A stretch of 64,000 nucleotides of DNA. Source: Rhodococcus sp. P-2. Lineage in GTDB: Bacteria; Actinomycetota; Actinomycetes; Mycobacteriales; Mycobacteriaceae. The translations under genes and the position numbers were made by a program. The notes under the pieces were generated by a model. That model did not search any database. It saw only the letters and a program-made list of their open reading frames with translations, and was not told the DNA's origin. Below, one piece after another: positions 24,197 through 33,182 of the stretch (positions are counted from its first letter, which is position 1; each line of letters opens with the position of its first letter). Location of the stretch: contig NZ_CP066779.1 in the NCBI RefSeq assembly GCF_016598535.1, positions 5,020,053 through 5,084,052 of the forward strand. The letters run 5' to 3'.

Positions 24197-24430
24197 ATGA
24201 AACTGTTCCTGGATATCCTGCTGGTCGTCACCAGCTTGCTCCTCATCGCCTTGGTGCTCCTGCACCGCGGTAAGGGCGGCGGTTTGTCGAGTCTGTTCGG
24301 TGGCGGTGTCCAGTCCAGCCTGTCCGGATCGACTGTTGTCGAGAAGAACCTCGACCGGTTGACTGTTTTCACCGCGTTGATCTGGCTCATCTCGATCGTC
24401 GGCATCGGCCTGGAGATCAAGTTCGCCTGA
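24197..24430 (+). CDS. secG: Preprotein translocase subunit SecG
   Basis: A small SecYEG subunit that helps protein export across the inner membrane. The 77-residue protein has two membrane helices (LFLDILLVVTSLLLIALVLL and the C-terminal LTVFTALIWLISIVGIGLEI), separated by the conserved HRGKGGGLSSLFGGGVQ loop. It is 209 bp from the divergent phosphatase gene and is followed by its own terminator. The secG-ppc order next to gap-pgk-tpiA is common in actinomycetes. Confidence 0.96.
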   Translation: MKLFLDILLVVTSLLLIALVLLHRGKGGGLSSLFGGGVQSSLSGSTVVEKNLDRLTVFTALIWLISIVGIGLEIKFA

Positions 24431-24484
24431 TTCTCGGCACATGACTTACAGCCGGTAGTTCGTCACACACGAATTTCAGACACG

Positions 24485-24509
24485 GAACCCCGCCTATCGA
24501 GCGGGGTTC
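24485..24509 (+). terminator. Intrinsic terminator after secG
   Basis: GAACCCCGC (24485-24493) pairs perfectly with GCGGGGTTC (24501-24509) across a 7-nt loop and is followed by TTTGTTT. It ends secG and leaves only about 24 bp before ppc, so the ppc promoter must overlap it or lie upstream, and the ppc leader must be very short. Confidence 0.88.
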
Positions 24510-24533
24510 TTTGTTTCGGTCGATAATTGTGTG

Positions 24534-27308
24534 ATGACTGAAACCGCGTCGCATCGAGAAACACCGCGAGAGGCCACCGAGCCGCTGCGCGAAGACATCC
24601 GGCTTCTCGGCGGAATACTCGGACAAATAGTGCGAGAGCAAGCCGGCGACCATGTGTTCGATCTGGTCGAGCGAGCCCGCGTCGAGTCGTTTCGTGTCCG
24701 TCGGTCGGAGATCGACCGCGCCGAACTGGTTTCGCTGTTCGCCGAAATCAGTACGGACGACGCCATTCCCGTCATCCGGGCGTTCAGTCACTTCGCACTG
24801 CTCGCCAACCTGGCCGAGGACATCCACCGCGAGCGTCGACGGGCCATCCACGTCAACGCGGGTGAACCGCCCCGCGACAGCACTCTCGCGGCCACGTACA
24901 CCAAACTTGATGCAGCCGATATCGACTCGGCCACCGTCGAAGAGGCACTGCGGGGCGCCCTGGTCTCGCCCGTCATCACCGCTCACCCGACTGAGACTCG
25001 ACGCCGCACGGTGTTCGAGACGCAGAGTCGGATCACCGAGTTGATGCGATACCGCGAGCGCACGGTGCTGAGCGTCGCCGAAACCGCTGACGTCGATCTG
25101 CAATTGCGCCGTCAGATCCTCACCCTGTGGCAGACGGCTCTGATCCGGCTCAGCCGCCTCCGTATTCAGGATGAAATCGAGGTAGGCCTGCGTTACTACG
25201 ACGCGGCGTTGTTCGAGGTGATTCCGAAGATCAATGCGGAGGTCCGCAAAGCTCTGCGCACGCGTTGGCCGGACGCCGGACTTCTGCCGCAACCGATCCT
25301 GAGGCCGGGTTCGTGGATCGGCGGTGACCGCGACGGCAACCCGTACGTGACCGGCGAAATCGTCCAGCGCGCCACGTCGCGCGCCGCGGCAACTGCTCTC
25401 GAGCACCATCTCGAGGAACTCGAACATCTCGAGCGTGAACTGTCGATGTCGGCGCGCTTGGTGTCCGTCACCCCCGAACTGGATCTGCTGGCGTCCACCT
25501 CCGGCGACGATTCCGCCTTCCGGGCCGATGAGCCCTACCGTCGCGCCATTCGCGGTATCCGCGGGCGATTGAGCGCCACTGCATTGTCCGTGCTGGGGGA
25601 GTTGCCCGCCCACGGCTCCGATGACGGTCTCGAGGCGTATACCGATCCGGCACAGTTGCAGCGGGATCTCGGCATCATCGACACCTCGCTGCGTCGTTTC
25701 GGCGACGAGACCATCGCCGACGATCGACTCGATCGGCTCCGAGAAGCGGTGGAGGTGTTCGGATTTCACCTGTCCGGTCTGGACATGCGGCAGAACTCCG
25801 AGGTCCACGAAAGCGTCGTCGCAGAACTTCTGGCGTGGGCCGGAGTTCACCCGGACTACGCGTCGTTGCCGGAAGCCGATCGAGTCGAATTGCTGTCGGC
25901 CGAGTTGACGACACGGCGACCGCTGACTTCACCGGACGCCGAGTTCAGCGAATTGACCACCAAGGAACTGGCGATCATGGCGGCCGGAGCCAAGGCAGTG
26001 CGGGTTCTCGGAGCGGGCGCAGTACCCAACTACATCATCAGCATGTGCACCTCGGTCAGTGACATGCTCGAAGCTGCGGTGCTGCTCAAAGAGGTCGGGG
26101 TGCTCGATCCGGGCGTCGGTAGCGAACCCTCCTGCCCGATCGGCATCGTCCCGCTGTTCGAGACGATCGAGGATCTGCAGGGCGGCGCCGACACGCTAAT
26201 GGCGACTCTGGACATCCCGATCTATCGCGCCATCGTCCGATCTCGCGGTGACAGTCAGGAAGTGATGCTCGGGTACTCCGACTCGAACAAGGACGGCGGG
26301 TATCTCGCCGCCAACTGGGCGCTGTACCGTGCCGAACTCGACCTCGTCGATGCCGCGCGCAAGAGCGGAATAAGGTTGAGGCTCTTCCACGGCCGCGGCG
26401 GAACCGTGGGACGTGGCGGCGGACCGAGCTACGAAGCGATTCTCGCGCAGCCTCCCGGTGCAGTCGCCGGTTCTCTGCGCATCACCGAGCAGGGTGAGGT
26501 GATTGCGGCCAAGTACGCCGAACCGCGCCTGGCGCATCGCAACCTCGAAACACTCATCGCCGCGACTATCGAGTCGACGTTGCTCGACGTCGAAGGACTT
26601 GGCAGCGACGCCGATGCGGCCTACGCGGTGTTGGACGAGTTGGCGGCCCTCGCTCGTGCGGCGTACAGCGAATTGGTGCACGACACAACAGGATTCGTGC
26701 AGTACTTCGAAGCGTCGACACCGGTCGCCGAGATCGGGGCACTCAACATCGGTTCTCGCCCGGCCTCTCGCAAGCAGACGAAGGCGATCTCCGACCTGCG
26801 TGCCATTCCCTGGGTGCTCTCGTGGAGTCAGTCTCGCGTGATGCTTCCGGGGTGGTACGGCACCGGCGCCGCGTTCGAACGATGGATCGACGGGGACGAC
26901 ACTCGGCTCGCCACGTTGACGGCCCTGTACGAGAAGTGGCCGTTCTTCCGAACCGTGCTCTCGAACATGGCCATGGTGATGTCGAAGTCGGATCTCGGTT
27001 TGGCGGCCCGTTACGCGGACCTCGTGCCCGACGCCGAACTACGCGATCGAGTCTTCGGAATGATCACCGACGAGCACGAACGCACGATTCGCATGTACAA
27101 GGCGATCACGGGCAACGAGAACCTCTTCGCCGACAATTCGGGACTCGAGCGTTCGGTCCACAATCGGTTCCCGTACCTCGAACCTCTCAACCATCTACAG
27201 GTCGAGCTGATCCGCCGGTACCGTTCCGGCGACGAGAGCGATCAGGTGCGTCGAGGGATCCAGCTGACGATGAACGGCCTGGCCACCGCACTTCGTAACA
27301 GTGGCTAG
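24534..27308 (+). CDS. ppc: Phosphoenolpyruvate carboxylase
   Basis: It fixes bicarbonate onto PEP to make oxaloacetate, replenishing the TCA cycle. The 924-residue protein shows [18 protein letters not shown] (catalytic His), [28 protein letters not shown], the lid [30 protein letters not shown] and the C-terminal end [16 protein letters not shown] 24534 (MTETASHRE) was chosen; GTG 24531 is in frame directly before it. No clear Shine-Dalgarno is present because the secG terminator abuts the start, which suggests a leaderless or short-leader mRNA. Confidence 0.96.
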   Translation: MTETASHRETPREATEPLREDIRLLGGILGQIVREQAGDHVFDLVERARVESFRVRRSEIDRAELVSLFAEISTDDAIPVIRAFSHFALLANLAEDIHRERRRAIHVNAGEPPRDSTLAATYTKLDAADIDSATVEEALRGALVSPVITAHPTETRRRTVFETQSRITELMRYRERTVLSVAETADVDLQLRRQILTLWQTALIRLSRLRIQDEIEVGLRYYDAALFEVIPKINAEVRKALRTRWPDAGLLPQPILRPGSWIGGDRDGNPYVTGEIVQRATSRAAATALEHHLEELEHLERELSMSARLVSVTPELDLLASTSGDDSAFRADEPYRRAIRGIRGRLSATALSVLGELPAHGSDDGLEAYTDPAQLQRDLGIIDTSLRRFGDETIADDRLDRLREAVEVFGFHLSGLDMRQNSEVHESVVAELLAWAGVHPDYASLPEADRVELLSAELTTRRPLTSPDAEFSELTTKELAIMAAGAKAVRVLGAGAVPNYIISMCTSVSDMLEAAVLLKEVGVLDPGVGSEPSCPIGIVPLFETIEDLQGGADTLMATLDIPIYRAIVRSRGDSQEVMLGYSDSNKDGGYLAANWALYRAELDLVDAARKSGIRLRLFHGRGGTVGRGGGPSYEAILAQPPGAVAGSLRITEQGEVIAAKYAEPRLAHRNLETLIAATIESTLLDVEGLGSDADAAYAVLDELAALARAAYSELVHDTTGFVQYFEASTPVAEIGALNIGSRPASRKQTKAISDLRAIPWVLSWSQSRVMLPGWYGTGAAFERWIDGDDTRLATLTALYEKWPFFRTVLSNMAMVMSKSDLGLAARYADLVPDAELRDRVFGMITDEHERTIRMYKAITGNENLFADNSGLERSVHNRFPYLEPLNHLQVELIRRYRSGDESDQVRRGIQLTMNGLATALRNSG

Positions 27309-27340
27309 GTGTAACAGCGGCAGGTTCTGCAGGTTTACCG

Positions 27341-27382
27341 AGGTGTGCGTGCGGCGACTCTAGAGCCGTCGCACGCACACCT
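27341..27382. terminator. Hairpin between ppc and the SDR gene
   Basis: AGGTGTGCGTGCG (27341-27353) pairs perfectly with CGCACGCACACCT (27370-27382), and the stem can extend inwards with two mismatches. CAGCGG at 27315-27320 and CCGCTG at 27384-27389 could add an outer stem. There is no T-run, so it is either a weak terminator for ppc or an mRNA-stabilising structure. Confidence 0.6.
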
Positions 27383-27414
27383 ACCGCTGCGCGCAGGACC
27401 GAACGGGGACCGCA

Positions 27415-28200
27415 GTGGATCTGCAATTGAACGGACGAACTGCCGTGGTCACCGGCGCGGGAAAAGGCATCGGGTTGGCCGTCACGCGCGCACTGGTAGA
27501 CGAGGGTGTTCACGTAGTTGCCGGTTCTCGGTCTCTCTCGCCGGAACTCGAATCGCTGCAGTCCGGCGGCGCCGTCACCTTTGTCGGCGTCGATCTCGCG
27601 AGTGCCGAAGGATCAACCCGGCTTCTCGAGGTTGCAGCAGCTAGGGGAGGCGTCGACATTCTGGTCAACAACGTCGGCGCCGTCACCCCGCGAACGAGCG
27701 GCTTCGCGGCCATCACAGACGAAGAGTGGGCGTCGTCGTTCAATCTGACGTTCTTGTCGGCTGTACGCACAGTTCGCGCTGCGCTGCCGCAGTTGATCGG
27801 CCGAGGTGGCGGGAGCATCGTGACGATCAGTTCGGTCAACGCGTTCTTGCCTGACCCCACCGTGGTCGACTACAGCGCCGCGAAAGCGGCGTTGACCAAC
27901 TTCTCGAAGTCGTTGTCGAAAGAACTCGGCGGGAAGGGGATTCGCGTCAATACCGTCAGCCCTGGTCCGGTGCAGACGGAGTTGTGGCTCGGCGAGCACG
28001 GAGTGGCCTCGACGCTGGCGAAGGCGAATGGTTCAGCCGCCGACGATATCGTCGACAGTGCCGCCGCCGGCGCCGAGACGGGCCGATTCACTTTTCCCGA
28101 AGAGGTAGCGGACCTGGTGTTGTTCCTCGTCAGCGATCGCGCGGGGAACGTGACGGGTGCGGATTTCGTGATCGACGGCGGGTTGATCAAGACCTTGTGA
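27415..28200 (+). CDS. SDR family NAD(P)-dependent oxidoreductase
   Basis: A 261-residue classical short-chain dehydrogenase. Seen: cofactor motif VVTGAGKGIGLAVTRAL, NNVGAV in place of NNAG, catalytic Ser in TISSVNAF, the YSAAKAAL YxxxK pair, NTVSPGPVQTELW, and the final GADFVIDGGLIKTL. The substrate cannot be predicted from these motifs; 3-oxoacyl reductase-like and sugar or xenobiotic dehydrogenases share them. GTG start (MDLQLNGRTAVVTGAG). Its 3' end overlaps the convergent membrane protein gene by 14 nt. Confidence 0.9.
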   Translation: MDLQLNGRTAVVTGAGKGIGLAVTRALVDEGVHVVAGSRSLSPELESLQSGGAVTFVGVDLASAEGSTRLLEVAAARGGVDILVNNVGAVTPRTSGFAAITDEEWASSFNLTFLSAVRTVRAALPQLIGRGGGSIVTISSVNAFLPDPTVVDYSAAKAALTNFSKSLSKELGGKGIRVNTVSPGPVQTELWLGEHGVASTLAKANGSAADDIVDSAAAGAETGRFTFPEEVADLVLFLVSDRAGNVTGADFVIDGGLIKTL

Positions 28201-28711
28201 TCATTGCTGCCTGGAACCTGATCATGTGCGCGACGGTCGACGAGGTGATGCACAGGATCACGGCGGACGCGATGACCACCCACAGTCCCCACCCGATGGA
28301 TGGTCCGGCGGTGTGCCCTGCAGCCTCGGTACTACGCCGCACAATGGAGGCGGCGTTTCCGACGGCAACGATCAGGACAGCGATTCCCACCAGCGGTCCC
28401 GTGCAGTGATTCTTCATCTCGGGGGTGACGTCTCGAACCATGAGGGCGATCAGCGCGGTCACCGCGCACAGGGCGAGGGCGAGAGTGATCACTCCGCATT
28501 CGTCGATACCACTGTGGTCGAGGGCGGAGGACGACGTCCACGGGCCGAGGCTTCCGGCGACGATCCCGGCGCACGCCCACAGCGATCCGATGAGGCTAGG
28601 TCCGAAACGATCGGGCATGAGCGAGGGAACCGCGTGGGTCGTCGGCCTCTGAAACCCGAAGGCGCGTTGGTGATCCGGCTGATTGGGTGTGAACGTCACG
28701 CGACGGACCAC
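28187..28711 (-). CDS. Putative four-helix membrane protein
   Basis: A 174-residue protein with about four predicted membrane helices: SLIGSLWACAGIVAGSLGPW, VITLALALCAVTALIALMV, LVGIAVLIVAVGNAASIV and WGLWVVIASAVILCITSSTV. Short proteins of this kind, with an SLGPW segment after helix one, occur widely in actinomycetes; the function is unknown. The GTG at 28711 has GGAGGAAAG just upstream; a downstream ATG (MPDRFGPS, near 28618) is an alternative. It overlaps the convergent SDR gene by 14 nt. Confidence 0.65.
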   Translation of the reverse strand: MVRRVTFTPNQPDHQRAFGFQRPTTHAVPSLMPDRFGPSLIGSLWACAGIVAGSLGPWTSSSALDHSGIDECGVITLALALCAVTALIALMVRDVTPEMKNHCTGPLVGIAVLIVAVGNAASIVRRSTEAAGHTAGPSIGWGLWVVIASAVILCITSSTVAHMIRFQAAMITRS

Positions 28712-28820
28712 CTTTCCTCCGCGCCGTCGAGGCGCCCAATCCGATGCTTTTCCGGAGTCTAAGGGCCGCCCAGTTCACTTTTGCCGAATCGACCGAAATT
28801 GCTCGAGGCGGCACTACCGG

Positions 28821-29141
28821 TCAGTGAACGAAGTCCAGAGCTTCCTTGATCCACGCATCGAACTCGACGTTCGAACTCGTACCCGTTCGGTCGACCACGA
28901 TCCATCCCTTGCTCATCGGCTTACCCCGCATCTCGGGCCAACTCGCACCTTTGTGCGTCAGGAGCTCGTCGACTCGATCGGGGTCGCAGCGAACCATGAT
29001 GTTTCCGTGTGAGTTCGCGCTGGCGGCCAGCTTCCCGTTGACCATGAAACTCAGGCCACCGAACATCTTGACTTCTTCGACGTCGTCCTCGCCCGAGAGC
29101 GCGTCGCGGATACGCTCGGCCAGCGCTTTGTCGTATGCCAT
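28821..29141 (-). CDS. TfoX N-terminal domain family protein
   Basis: A 106-residue protein of the TfoX/Sxy N-domain type: VKMFGGLSFMVNGKLAASAN is the hallmark, followed by IMVRCDPDRVDELL and a C-terminal FDAWIKEALDFV helix. TfoX in gammaproteobacteria controls competence, but the stand-alone N-domain in actinomycetes has no known role. AGGAGG lies 6 nt before the ATG. It is followed by about 110 bp before the membrane protein gene. Confidence 0.85.
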   Translation of the reverse strand: MAYDKALAERIRDALSGEDDVEEVKMFGGLSFMVNGKLAASANSHGNIMVRCDPDRVDELLTHKGASWPEMRGKPMSKGWIVVDRTGTSSNVEFDAWIKEALDFVH

Positions 29142-29169
29142 GGAGGCCTCCTGGGGGTGGAGTTCCAGG

Positions 29170-29892
29170 TTAGATCAGGTGGCGCAGGTACGTCTGCGGG
29201 TCGTGCAGGAATCGCTGCCAGTTCGAGACGAGGTCGAGGTCCTCCCAGGCTGCACTCCTGATTCCCCATTCGCCGATCTCGAGCAGATTGGCGTTCGGCA
29301 GCGCCGCGATGATCGGCGAGTGCGTCGCGATCAACGCCTGCGCGCCGGATTCCACCAGCTCGCCAAGCAACGCGGCCAGCGTCAAAGTTCCTTGGAAGGA
29401 GAGTGCGGCATCGGGTTCGTCGATGAGATAGAAGCCACCGTCTGAGGTCCTCGACGACAGGATCTCGAGCAGCGCCTCACCGTGGGAGAGGTGATGGTAA
29501 AGCGGTTCAGGCCGCCTGGGATTGGGGTTGTCCTCCAAATACGTGTACAGCCCGTGCAATGTTTCGTCTCGGAGGTAGTACGCCCACTTCGATGCGCCGG
29601 GACTCCGCTCGACCACAAGGTCGAGGCCGCCCGGTTCACTCGATCGAGTCTGATGCCGCGTATTGGTCGACCCGCCTTCGGCATTGAGACCGAGAACGGC
29701 GGCAAGAATTTCGATGACGGTCGACTTTCCCGCTCCGTTTTCGCCGACCAGAATGGTGACACCCGGTGGAAGTTCGAGACCGTCCTGAACGATCTGCGCA
29801 ACAGCGGGTACCGTCATCGGCCAGCTGCCTACGTCAGCGCCTGACGATGTCCCGGCTTTGATGTGTCGGATGGGTTGTCTCTGCACGGCCAT
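29170..29892 (-). CDS. AAA family ATPase (ABC/OLD-like)
   Basis: A 240-residue ATPase. Walker A is VGENGAGKSTVIEILAAVL, an ABC-like signature is HHLSHGEALLEIL and Walker B is GFYLIDEPDAALSFQG, followed by the switch His in IATHSPIIAAL. It has no membrane or nuclease domain. Similar single-domain proteins are annotated only as AAA ATPases. It lies in a minus-strand series with TfoX-like and DUF1801-like genes, but the spacing (28-32 bp) is the only sign of a shared unit. Confidence 0.85.
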   Translation of the reverse strand: MAVQRQPIRHIKAGTSSGADVGSWPMTVPAVAQIVQDGLELPPGVTILVGENGAGKSTVIEILAAVLGLNAEGGSTNTRHQTRSSEPGGLDLVVERSPGASKWAYYLRDETLHGLYTYLEDNPNPRRPEPLYHHLSHGEALLEILSSRTSDGGFYLIDEPDAALSFQGTLTLAALLGELVESGAQALIATHSPIIAALPNANLLEIGEWGIRSAAWEDLDLVSNWQRFLHDPQTYLRHLI

Positions 29893-29924
29893 ACGCTCTC
29901 ACAAGGCTCCGACGGGAACTGGGG

Positions 29925-30269
29925 CTAGTGGCGCTGCGCGAGCAATTCGACGATTCGGGCCACGAGGTCGAGAGGGATCGGTTTGTTCAGCGGGAACTTC
30001 ACCGTTGATTTCGCAGCCCGGTACGGGTCGACGGACTTCTCGAACTCTGCATCACCTGCCGGGAGCGGGTACATCGAGATGTGGTGTTTCCAGCCTGCGA
30101 AGTGAACCAGGTTCTTCCCGTTCACTCTCATGGTGGGCATCTGATAGCTGATGGTTTCATCGAGGCCGGGAACGGTGTTGTGGATCGTCTCGCGAATGCT
30201 CTCGAGGACTCGTTGCTCGTCGGCGGGAAACGACGCAATGTATTGGTCGATCGTCGCGAATTCGGCCAT
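29925..30269 (-). CDS. DUF1801 family protein (YdhG-like)
   Basis: A 114-residue protein: TIDQYIASFPADEQRVLESI, then ISYQMPTMRVNGKNLVHFAG, YPLPAGDAEFEK and KSTVKFPLNKPIPLDLV match the DUF1801/YdhG family. The fold resembles bacterial frataxin-like proteins, and some members have been linked to iron handling; no function can be fixed here. It is followed 32 bp later by the AAA ATPase gene. Confidence 0.85.
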   Translation of the reverse strand: MAEFATIDQYIASFPADEQRVLESIRETIHNTVPGLDETISYQMPTMRVNGKNLVHFAGWKHHISMYPLPAGDAEFEKSVDPYRAAKSTVKFPLNKPIPLDLVARIVELLAQRH

Positions 30270-30294
30270 GAACGGATCTTAATCACAGTCGGAT

Positions 30295-31215
30295 TCAGTT
30301 GGCTCGCCAAAAATCCGGTCGGCTGCCGTCGGTGTCGGTGAACCCGTATTCCGTTCCGAGTTCGCCTGAACTGACCGATCGCTGATTCCATCGCTTCCGA
30401 TTCGGATCGGCGGCGAGGGCGGCGATCGCACGTCCGATGAATCTTGGTGACTCGGAGCGGGCAAAATCCGCAGGCGCAGTCGGACCATCTCGAACCGGCA
30501 ACAAAGCGTCACGCCAATTCGATTCGCCGACACCGAAACTGTCGAGCATCATCTCTGATCGCAGGAACCCGGGAGTGATGGCGACGGCAGTACAGCCGAA
30601 CGGGGCAAGTTCGTGGCCTTGCGAAAATGCGAGCCTGTTCACGGACACCTTCGCCAAGTCGTAGAACACCGAGATGCGATAGTTCGACGCGTTGTATTCG
30701 GTAGTGCCGTCGGTTATCTCGGCGACGAGTCCGCCTGGCCGATCGATCATCAGCGGCAGGAGGTGATGCGACGTGGTGATGTGGGTGTCGATCGCCAGAC
30801 GCAAGATGTGAAAGCCCTTGTCCAGATCGAGTTCCCATACCGGCGTGTTCCACTCCGCCGGCCCACCCTTGAGCAGTTCCGCGCCCCAGATGTCATTGAC
30901 CAAGATGTCGACATGTTGATAGTCAGCACGCAAGGGTTCGGCGAGATCTGCCACTTGCGTGCTCTCGAGATGATCGACGGCAATCGGCACGCCGACGCCG
31001 CCGAGTTCGGTGACCAGCTCTGCCGTCTCCTCGATGGTTTCGCCGCGCGGATAGTCCGACTGAAGTATTCCGGCAGATGTGCTCCGGCCAGTGCAGATGA
31101 CGGTTGCACCGGCCTCGCCCAAGGCTGCGGCGATCCCGCGTCCGGCGCCCCTCGTCGCCCCGGCAACAACAGCAACTCGCCCGCGAAGTGCGTCCGGATT
31201 CGGTGTCCACGACAT
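30295..31215 (-). CDS. SDR family oxidoreductase
   Basis: A 306-residue short-chain dehydrogenase of the longer type. Seen: VAVVAGATRGAGRGIAAALG (cofactor), CTGRST (NADP-type specificity loop), ILVNDIWGAELLKG and YDLAKVSVNRLAF (YxxxK). The usual catalytic Ser region reads AEITDGTTEY, so the Ser is missing or displaced. ATG 31215 (MSWTPNPDALRGRVAVV) was chosen over the upstream in-frame start at 31296, because the extra 27 residues show no family similarity. The substrate is unknown. Confidence 0.85.
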   Translation of the reverse strand: MSWTPNPDALRGRVAVVAGATRGAGRGIAAALGEAGATVICTGRSTSAGILQSDYPRGETIEETAELVTELGGVGVPIAVDHLESTQVADLAEPLRADYQHVDILVNDIWGAELLKGGPAEWNTPVWELDLDKGFHILRLAIDTHITTSHHLLPLMIDRPGGLVAEITDGTTEYNASNYRISVFYDLAKVSVNRLAFSQGHELAPFGCTAVAITPGFLRSEMMLDSFGVGESNWRDALLPVRDGPTAPADFARSESPRFIGRAIAALAADPNRKRWNQRSVSSGELGTEYGFTDTDGSRPDFWRAN

Positions 31216-31540
31216 TGTTCGATTGTTCTCGCCTGGATTGCTTCGTTCAAGAGCGAGGGCGATCAGCGGAACCGAACCGTACTCCGCGGCGTCCAAGGAA
31301 GTAATTGTTCGAAGAACGAGACAGGGAGAGAAATGAATCGTTGTGTGGGGCAGAGTGCCCGTTGGAGAAGTGGAATTTCGGGATTGAGTTCAGTTGCATC
31401 CAAAGGGAATTCGCCTCTGATCCGGACTCGTCTTGTAGTCGGGACTTGCCACTGTGAGAACACCCTCGATGCACCTCCGGGCCGGGAATCGCCTGAAGAC
31501 GATTCCCGGCCCGGTGTGAAATCAGATCCGTGAAATCAGA
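31216..31540. other. 325-bp gene-free region between pgl and an SDR gene
   Basis: No convincing coding frame is seen here. It should hold the promoter of the leftward SDR gene. It contains a strong hairpin at 31477-31514 and, beside it, a 12-nt direct repeat GTGAAATCAGAT (31515-31526 and 31529-31540) that reaches to the pgl stop. Confidence 0.7.
31477..31514. terminator. Hairpin downstream of pgl
   Basis: CCGGGCCGGGAATCG (31477-31491) pairs perfectly over 15 bp with CGATTCCCGGCCCGG (31500-31514) across an 8-nt loop. It lies 27 bp after the pgl stop on the minus strand and probably ends the tkt-tal-zwf-opcA-pgl transcript, though no T-run follows in that direction. Confidence 0.7.
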
Positions 31541-32281
31541 TTACGGAAGCTGCGAGGCGGCGTCCGTGTCGAGGAACCAACGTGTCGCAACCAAACCGGT
31601 GGCACCGGCTGACGGCCAGTCTTCGGCGGAAGCACCTCCGACGGCTTCGGCAACGGCCTCGGCCTTTGCAGCGCCGGAGACGAGTAGCCAGACCTCTTTG
31701 GCTCGCCGAACAGCAGGCAGCGTCAGCGTGATACGAACCGGCGGCGGCTTGGGGGAGTCCGTCACCGCGACGACGAAACGCGCTTCTTCGCGAACAGCAT
31801 CGGTGTGCGGGAACAGTGAGTTGACGTGCCCTTCGCCGCCCATACCGAGCAGGTGCACGTCGAACGTCGGAACCTGATTGCCGTGCGCCTGAGCACCTAG
31901 CAGTTGTTCGTACGCCGTCGCCGCACCGTGGGGATCACCGTCGTAGATACCGTCGGATGCAGCCATCGGGTGCACCCGGTCGGGATCGACCGCGACGTGA
32001 TCGAGGAGTGCCTCACGTGCCTGCACTTCGTTCCGCTCGGGATCGCCGGACGGCAGGAACCGCTCGTCGCCCCAGTACAGATCGATCTGCGACCAGTCGA
32101 TGTCGCCGGGAGCCGCACGCAACTTCTCGAGAAGTGCGATGCCGGTTCCGCCGCCGGTCAGAACGATGGACGCGACTCCGCGAGCTTTCTGGGCGTCGAC
32201 GATGGTCGTGACCAGGCGTGCGGCAGCAGCATCGACCAGTTTGCCTGCGTCGGAAAACTTCTCTACGACAACTTCACTCAT
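31541..32281 (-). CDS. pgl: 6-phosphogluconolactonase
   Basis: It hydrolyses 6-phosphogluconolactone in the oxidative pentose phosphate pathway. The 246-residue DevB-type protein shows [34 protein letters not shown] and [19 protein letters not shown], the three family blocks. It is the last gene of the minus-strand operon and overlaps opcA by 8 nt, which implies coupled translation. Confidence 0.96.
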   Translation of the reverse strand: MSEVVVEKFSDAGKLVDAAAARLVTTIVDAQKARGVASIVLTGGGTGIALLEKLRAAPGDIDWSQIDLYWGDERFLPSGDPERNEVQAREALLDHVAVDPDRVHPMAASDGIYDGDPHGAATAYEQLLGAQAHGNQVPTFDVHLLGMGGEGHVNSLFPHTDAVREEARFVVAVTDSPKPPPVRITLTLPAVRRAKEVWLLVSGAAKAEAVAEAVGGASAEDWPSAGATGLVATRWFLDTDAASQLP

Positions 32282-33182
32282 AGGTCACCTTCTCCAGTCC
32301 TGCCAGCGCTTCTTCGTAGATCTCGTCGGGATCGAGTCGACGCAATTCCTCGGCGAGGCAATCGCGTGTCTCTCGGCGCCCCAGAGAAACCAACGCGTCA
32401 GGCTGACCGGTGCGGATCAAGGTTGCAGTCGTTCCCTCCTGCGGACGACTGATGGAGATGCTGCGGGTCTCGAGCTTCAACTCGACCGTCAGCTCACCCG
32501 TACGCCGGATGACCGGACCGTCGATCTTGGCTGCCAGCCAACCGGCGAGAATATCCAGTGCCGGTTCGGTTTTGAGACCGGAGACCACTGCGGAGGTGAT
32601 CTTCTCGTGCGGCGGCTGATCGAGAGCCGACGCGAGCAGAGCGCGCCAATAGGTGACGCGACTCCAGGCGAGATCGGTGTCACCGGCGGTGTACGACGCG
32701 AGTCGACCCTTGATGGTGGCAGTCGGATCGGGCGCGCCGGTTGCATCGGTGATACGCCGTATCGCGAGCCTCCCGACAGGATCCTTGGCCGGAATCTCAG
32801 GTGCCTCGAGGGGCCACCAGGCAACAACCGGTGTGTCGGGAAGCAGGAACGGGATCACGACGCTGCTCTCGTGATCGGCCAACGGACCGTAGAGGCGCAG
32901 CACCACGACCTCCGAGGCGCCGGCGTCTCCGCCGACACGGATCTGAGCGTCGAGTCGAGGCTCACTCTGCTCGTCACCACGCAGAAGCACGATGACGCGG
33001 CAAGGGTGCTCTCGGCTTGCCTCGTTGGCAGCCTCGATGGCTTCCTCGGCGTTCCCGGTGTCCCTGGTGCAGACGACGAGCGTCAACACTCGCCCCAAGG
33101 TGACAGCGCCGCCGGTCTTGCGGACCTCGACCAGTTTTTTGCTGACCTGGACCGTGGTGGTGGACGGCAAATCGAGAATCAC
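32274..33182 (-). CDS. opcA: Glucose-6-phosphate dehydrogenase assembly protein OpcA
   Basis: OpcA is an allosteric or assembly partner of G6PDH in cyanobacteria and actinomycetes. The 302-residue protein shows [58 protein letters not shown] and [19 protein letters not shown] 33182 ([10 protein letters not shown]) is preferred: it overlaps the zwf stop by one base, has GGAGG about 9 nt upstream, and gives the N-terminus usual in mycobacteria. An in-frame ATG exists 15 nt upstream inside zwf. Confidence 0.95.
   Translation of the reverse strand: MILDLPSTTTVQVSKKLVEVRKTGGAVTLGRVLTLVVCTRDTGNAEEAIEAANEASREHPCRVIVLLRGDEQSEPRLDAQIRVGGDAGASEVVVLRLYGPLADHESSVVIPFLLPDTPVVAWWPLEAPEIPAKDPVGRLAIRRITDATGAPDPTATIKGRLASYTAGDTDLAWSRVTYWRALLASALDQPPHEKITSAVVSGLKTEPALDILAGWLAAKIDGPVIRRTGELTVELKLETRSISISRPQEGTTATLIRTGQPDALVSLGRRETRDCLAEELRRLDPDEIYEEALAGLEKVTYE

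Noticed and set aside
31297..31533. Plus-strand frame running through the gap before pgl
   Set aside because: It is mostly antisense to the SDR gene, has no family signature and ends across the pgl terminator hairpin.
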